Part shown: positions 7,614 through 7,642 of the stretch, piece by piece
How the letters are laid out: each line of letters starts with the position of its first letter
How positions within the stretch are numbered: the first letter of the stretch is position 1
Assembly: GCA_002336725.1 (NCBI GenBank)
Contig: DDEO01000212.1
Coordinates: 4,448-12,089, forward strand
DNA length: 7,642 nucleotides
Direction: 5' to 3'
DNA from: Bacteroidetes bacterium UBA1952
GTDB taxonomy: Bacteria; Bacteroidota; Bacteroidia; Chitinophagales; Chitinophagaceae
Notes under the pieces: generated by a model
The model's database searches: none
What the model was told of the DNA's origin: nothing
The model's input: the letters and a program-made list of their open reading frames with translations, nothing else
Position numbers and translations under genes: made by a program

Positions 7614-7642
7614 CAGCGTTTTCATAGTGATAGGGTTTATAG

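Larger units (their letters stand above)
7377..7642. other. Gene-free region after infC
   Basis: From the infC stop to the window end (327 bp including the terminator) I find no convincing gene. A short minus-strand open frame at 7391-7579 is the translation of the repeat and is not counted. The region holds two TTTCCGGAAA palindromes, a double GC-rich hairpin between them, AT-rich DNA at 7530-7600 and a promoter-like sequence at the right edge. No tRNA fold is seen. Confidence 0.7.

Overview
The window looks like a stretch of chromosome from a member of the phylum Bacteroidota. The ground for this is mixed. Start codons mostly lack Shine-Dalgarno sequences. Upstream regions carry TAnnTTTG-type -7 promoter elements, which are specific to this phylum. 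The histidine kinase and the lipocalin-like lipoprotein are of types common there, and a GC-rich double-hairpin repeat near the right end is of a kind I recall from many Bacteroidota genomes. A class cannot be fixed by eye; Saprospiria or Chitinophagia are plausible. Coding DNA is fairly GC-rich, while the gaps between genes are AT-rich and carry repeats.

Left part (35-3899): an envelope-related block. A two-transmembrane sensor histidine kinase runs leftwards (35-1333). Divergent from it, across a 105-bp gap, is a tightly overlapping three-gene set: an ABC transporter ATPase (1439-2347), its six-helix ABC-2-type permease (2347-3183, 1-nt overlap) and a secreted LolA-like protein (3180-3899, 4-nt overlap). 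The overlaps imply co-transcription and translational coupling. The likely theme is export across the inner membrane with a periplasmic carrier for a lipid-like cargo, possibly under control of the kinase; the substrate is unknown.

Middle (3900-4653): a 203-bp gap holding four copies of the palindrome TTTCCGGAAA, then a small lipocalin-like lipoprotein (4103-4588) closed by a strong intrinsic terminator.

Right part (4689-7376): two translation genes, thrS (threonyl-tRNA synthetase, 4741-6699) with a good Bacteroidota promoter, and infC (initiation factor 3, 6758-7315) with its own -7 element, ended by a near-perfect terminator. Both proteins are full length with the key residues intact.

Right end (7377-7642): no gene. 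It contains two more TTTCCGGAAA palindromes that bracket a REP-like double hairpin, and a promoter-like sequence pointing out of the window.

The genes themselves are ordinary. The strongest unexplained signal is the TTTCCGGAAA palindrome: six intergenic copies in about 530 bp of non-coding DNA, plus one inside a gene. Neighbouring copies are arranged so that they can pair as 11-12-bp stems.
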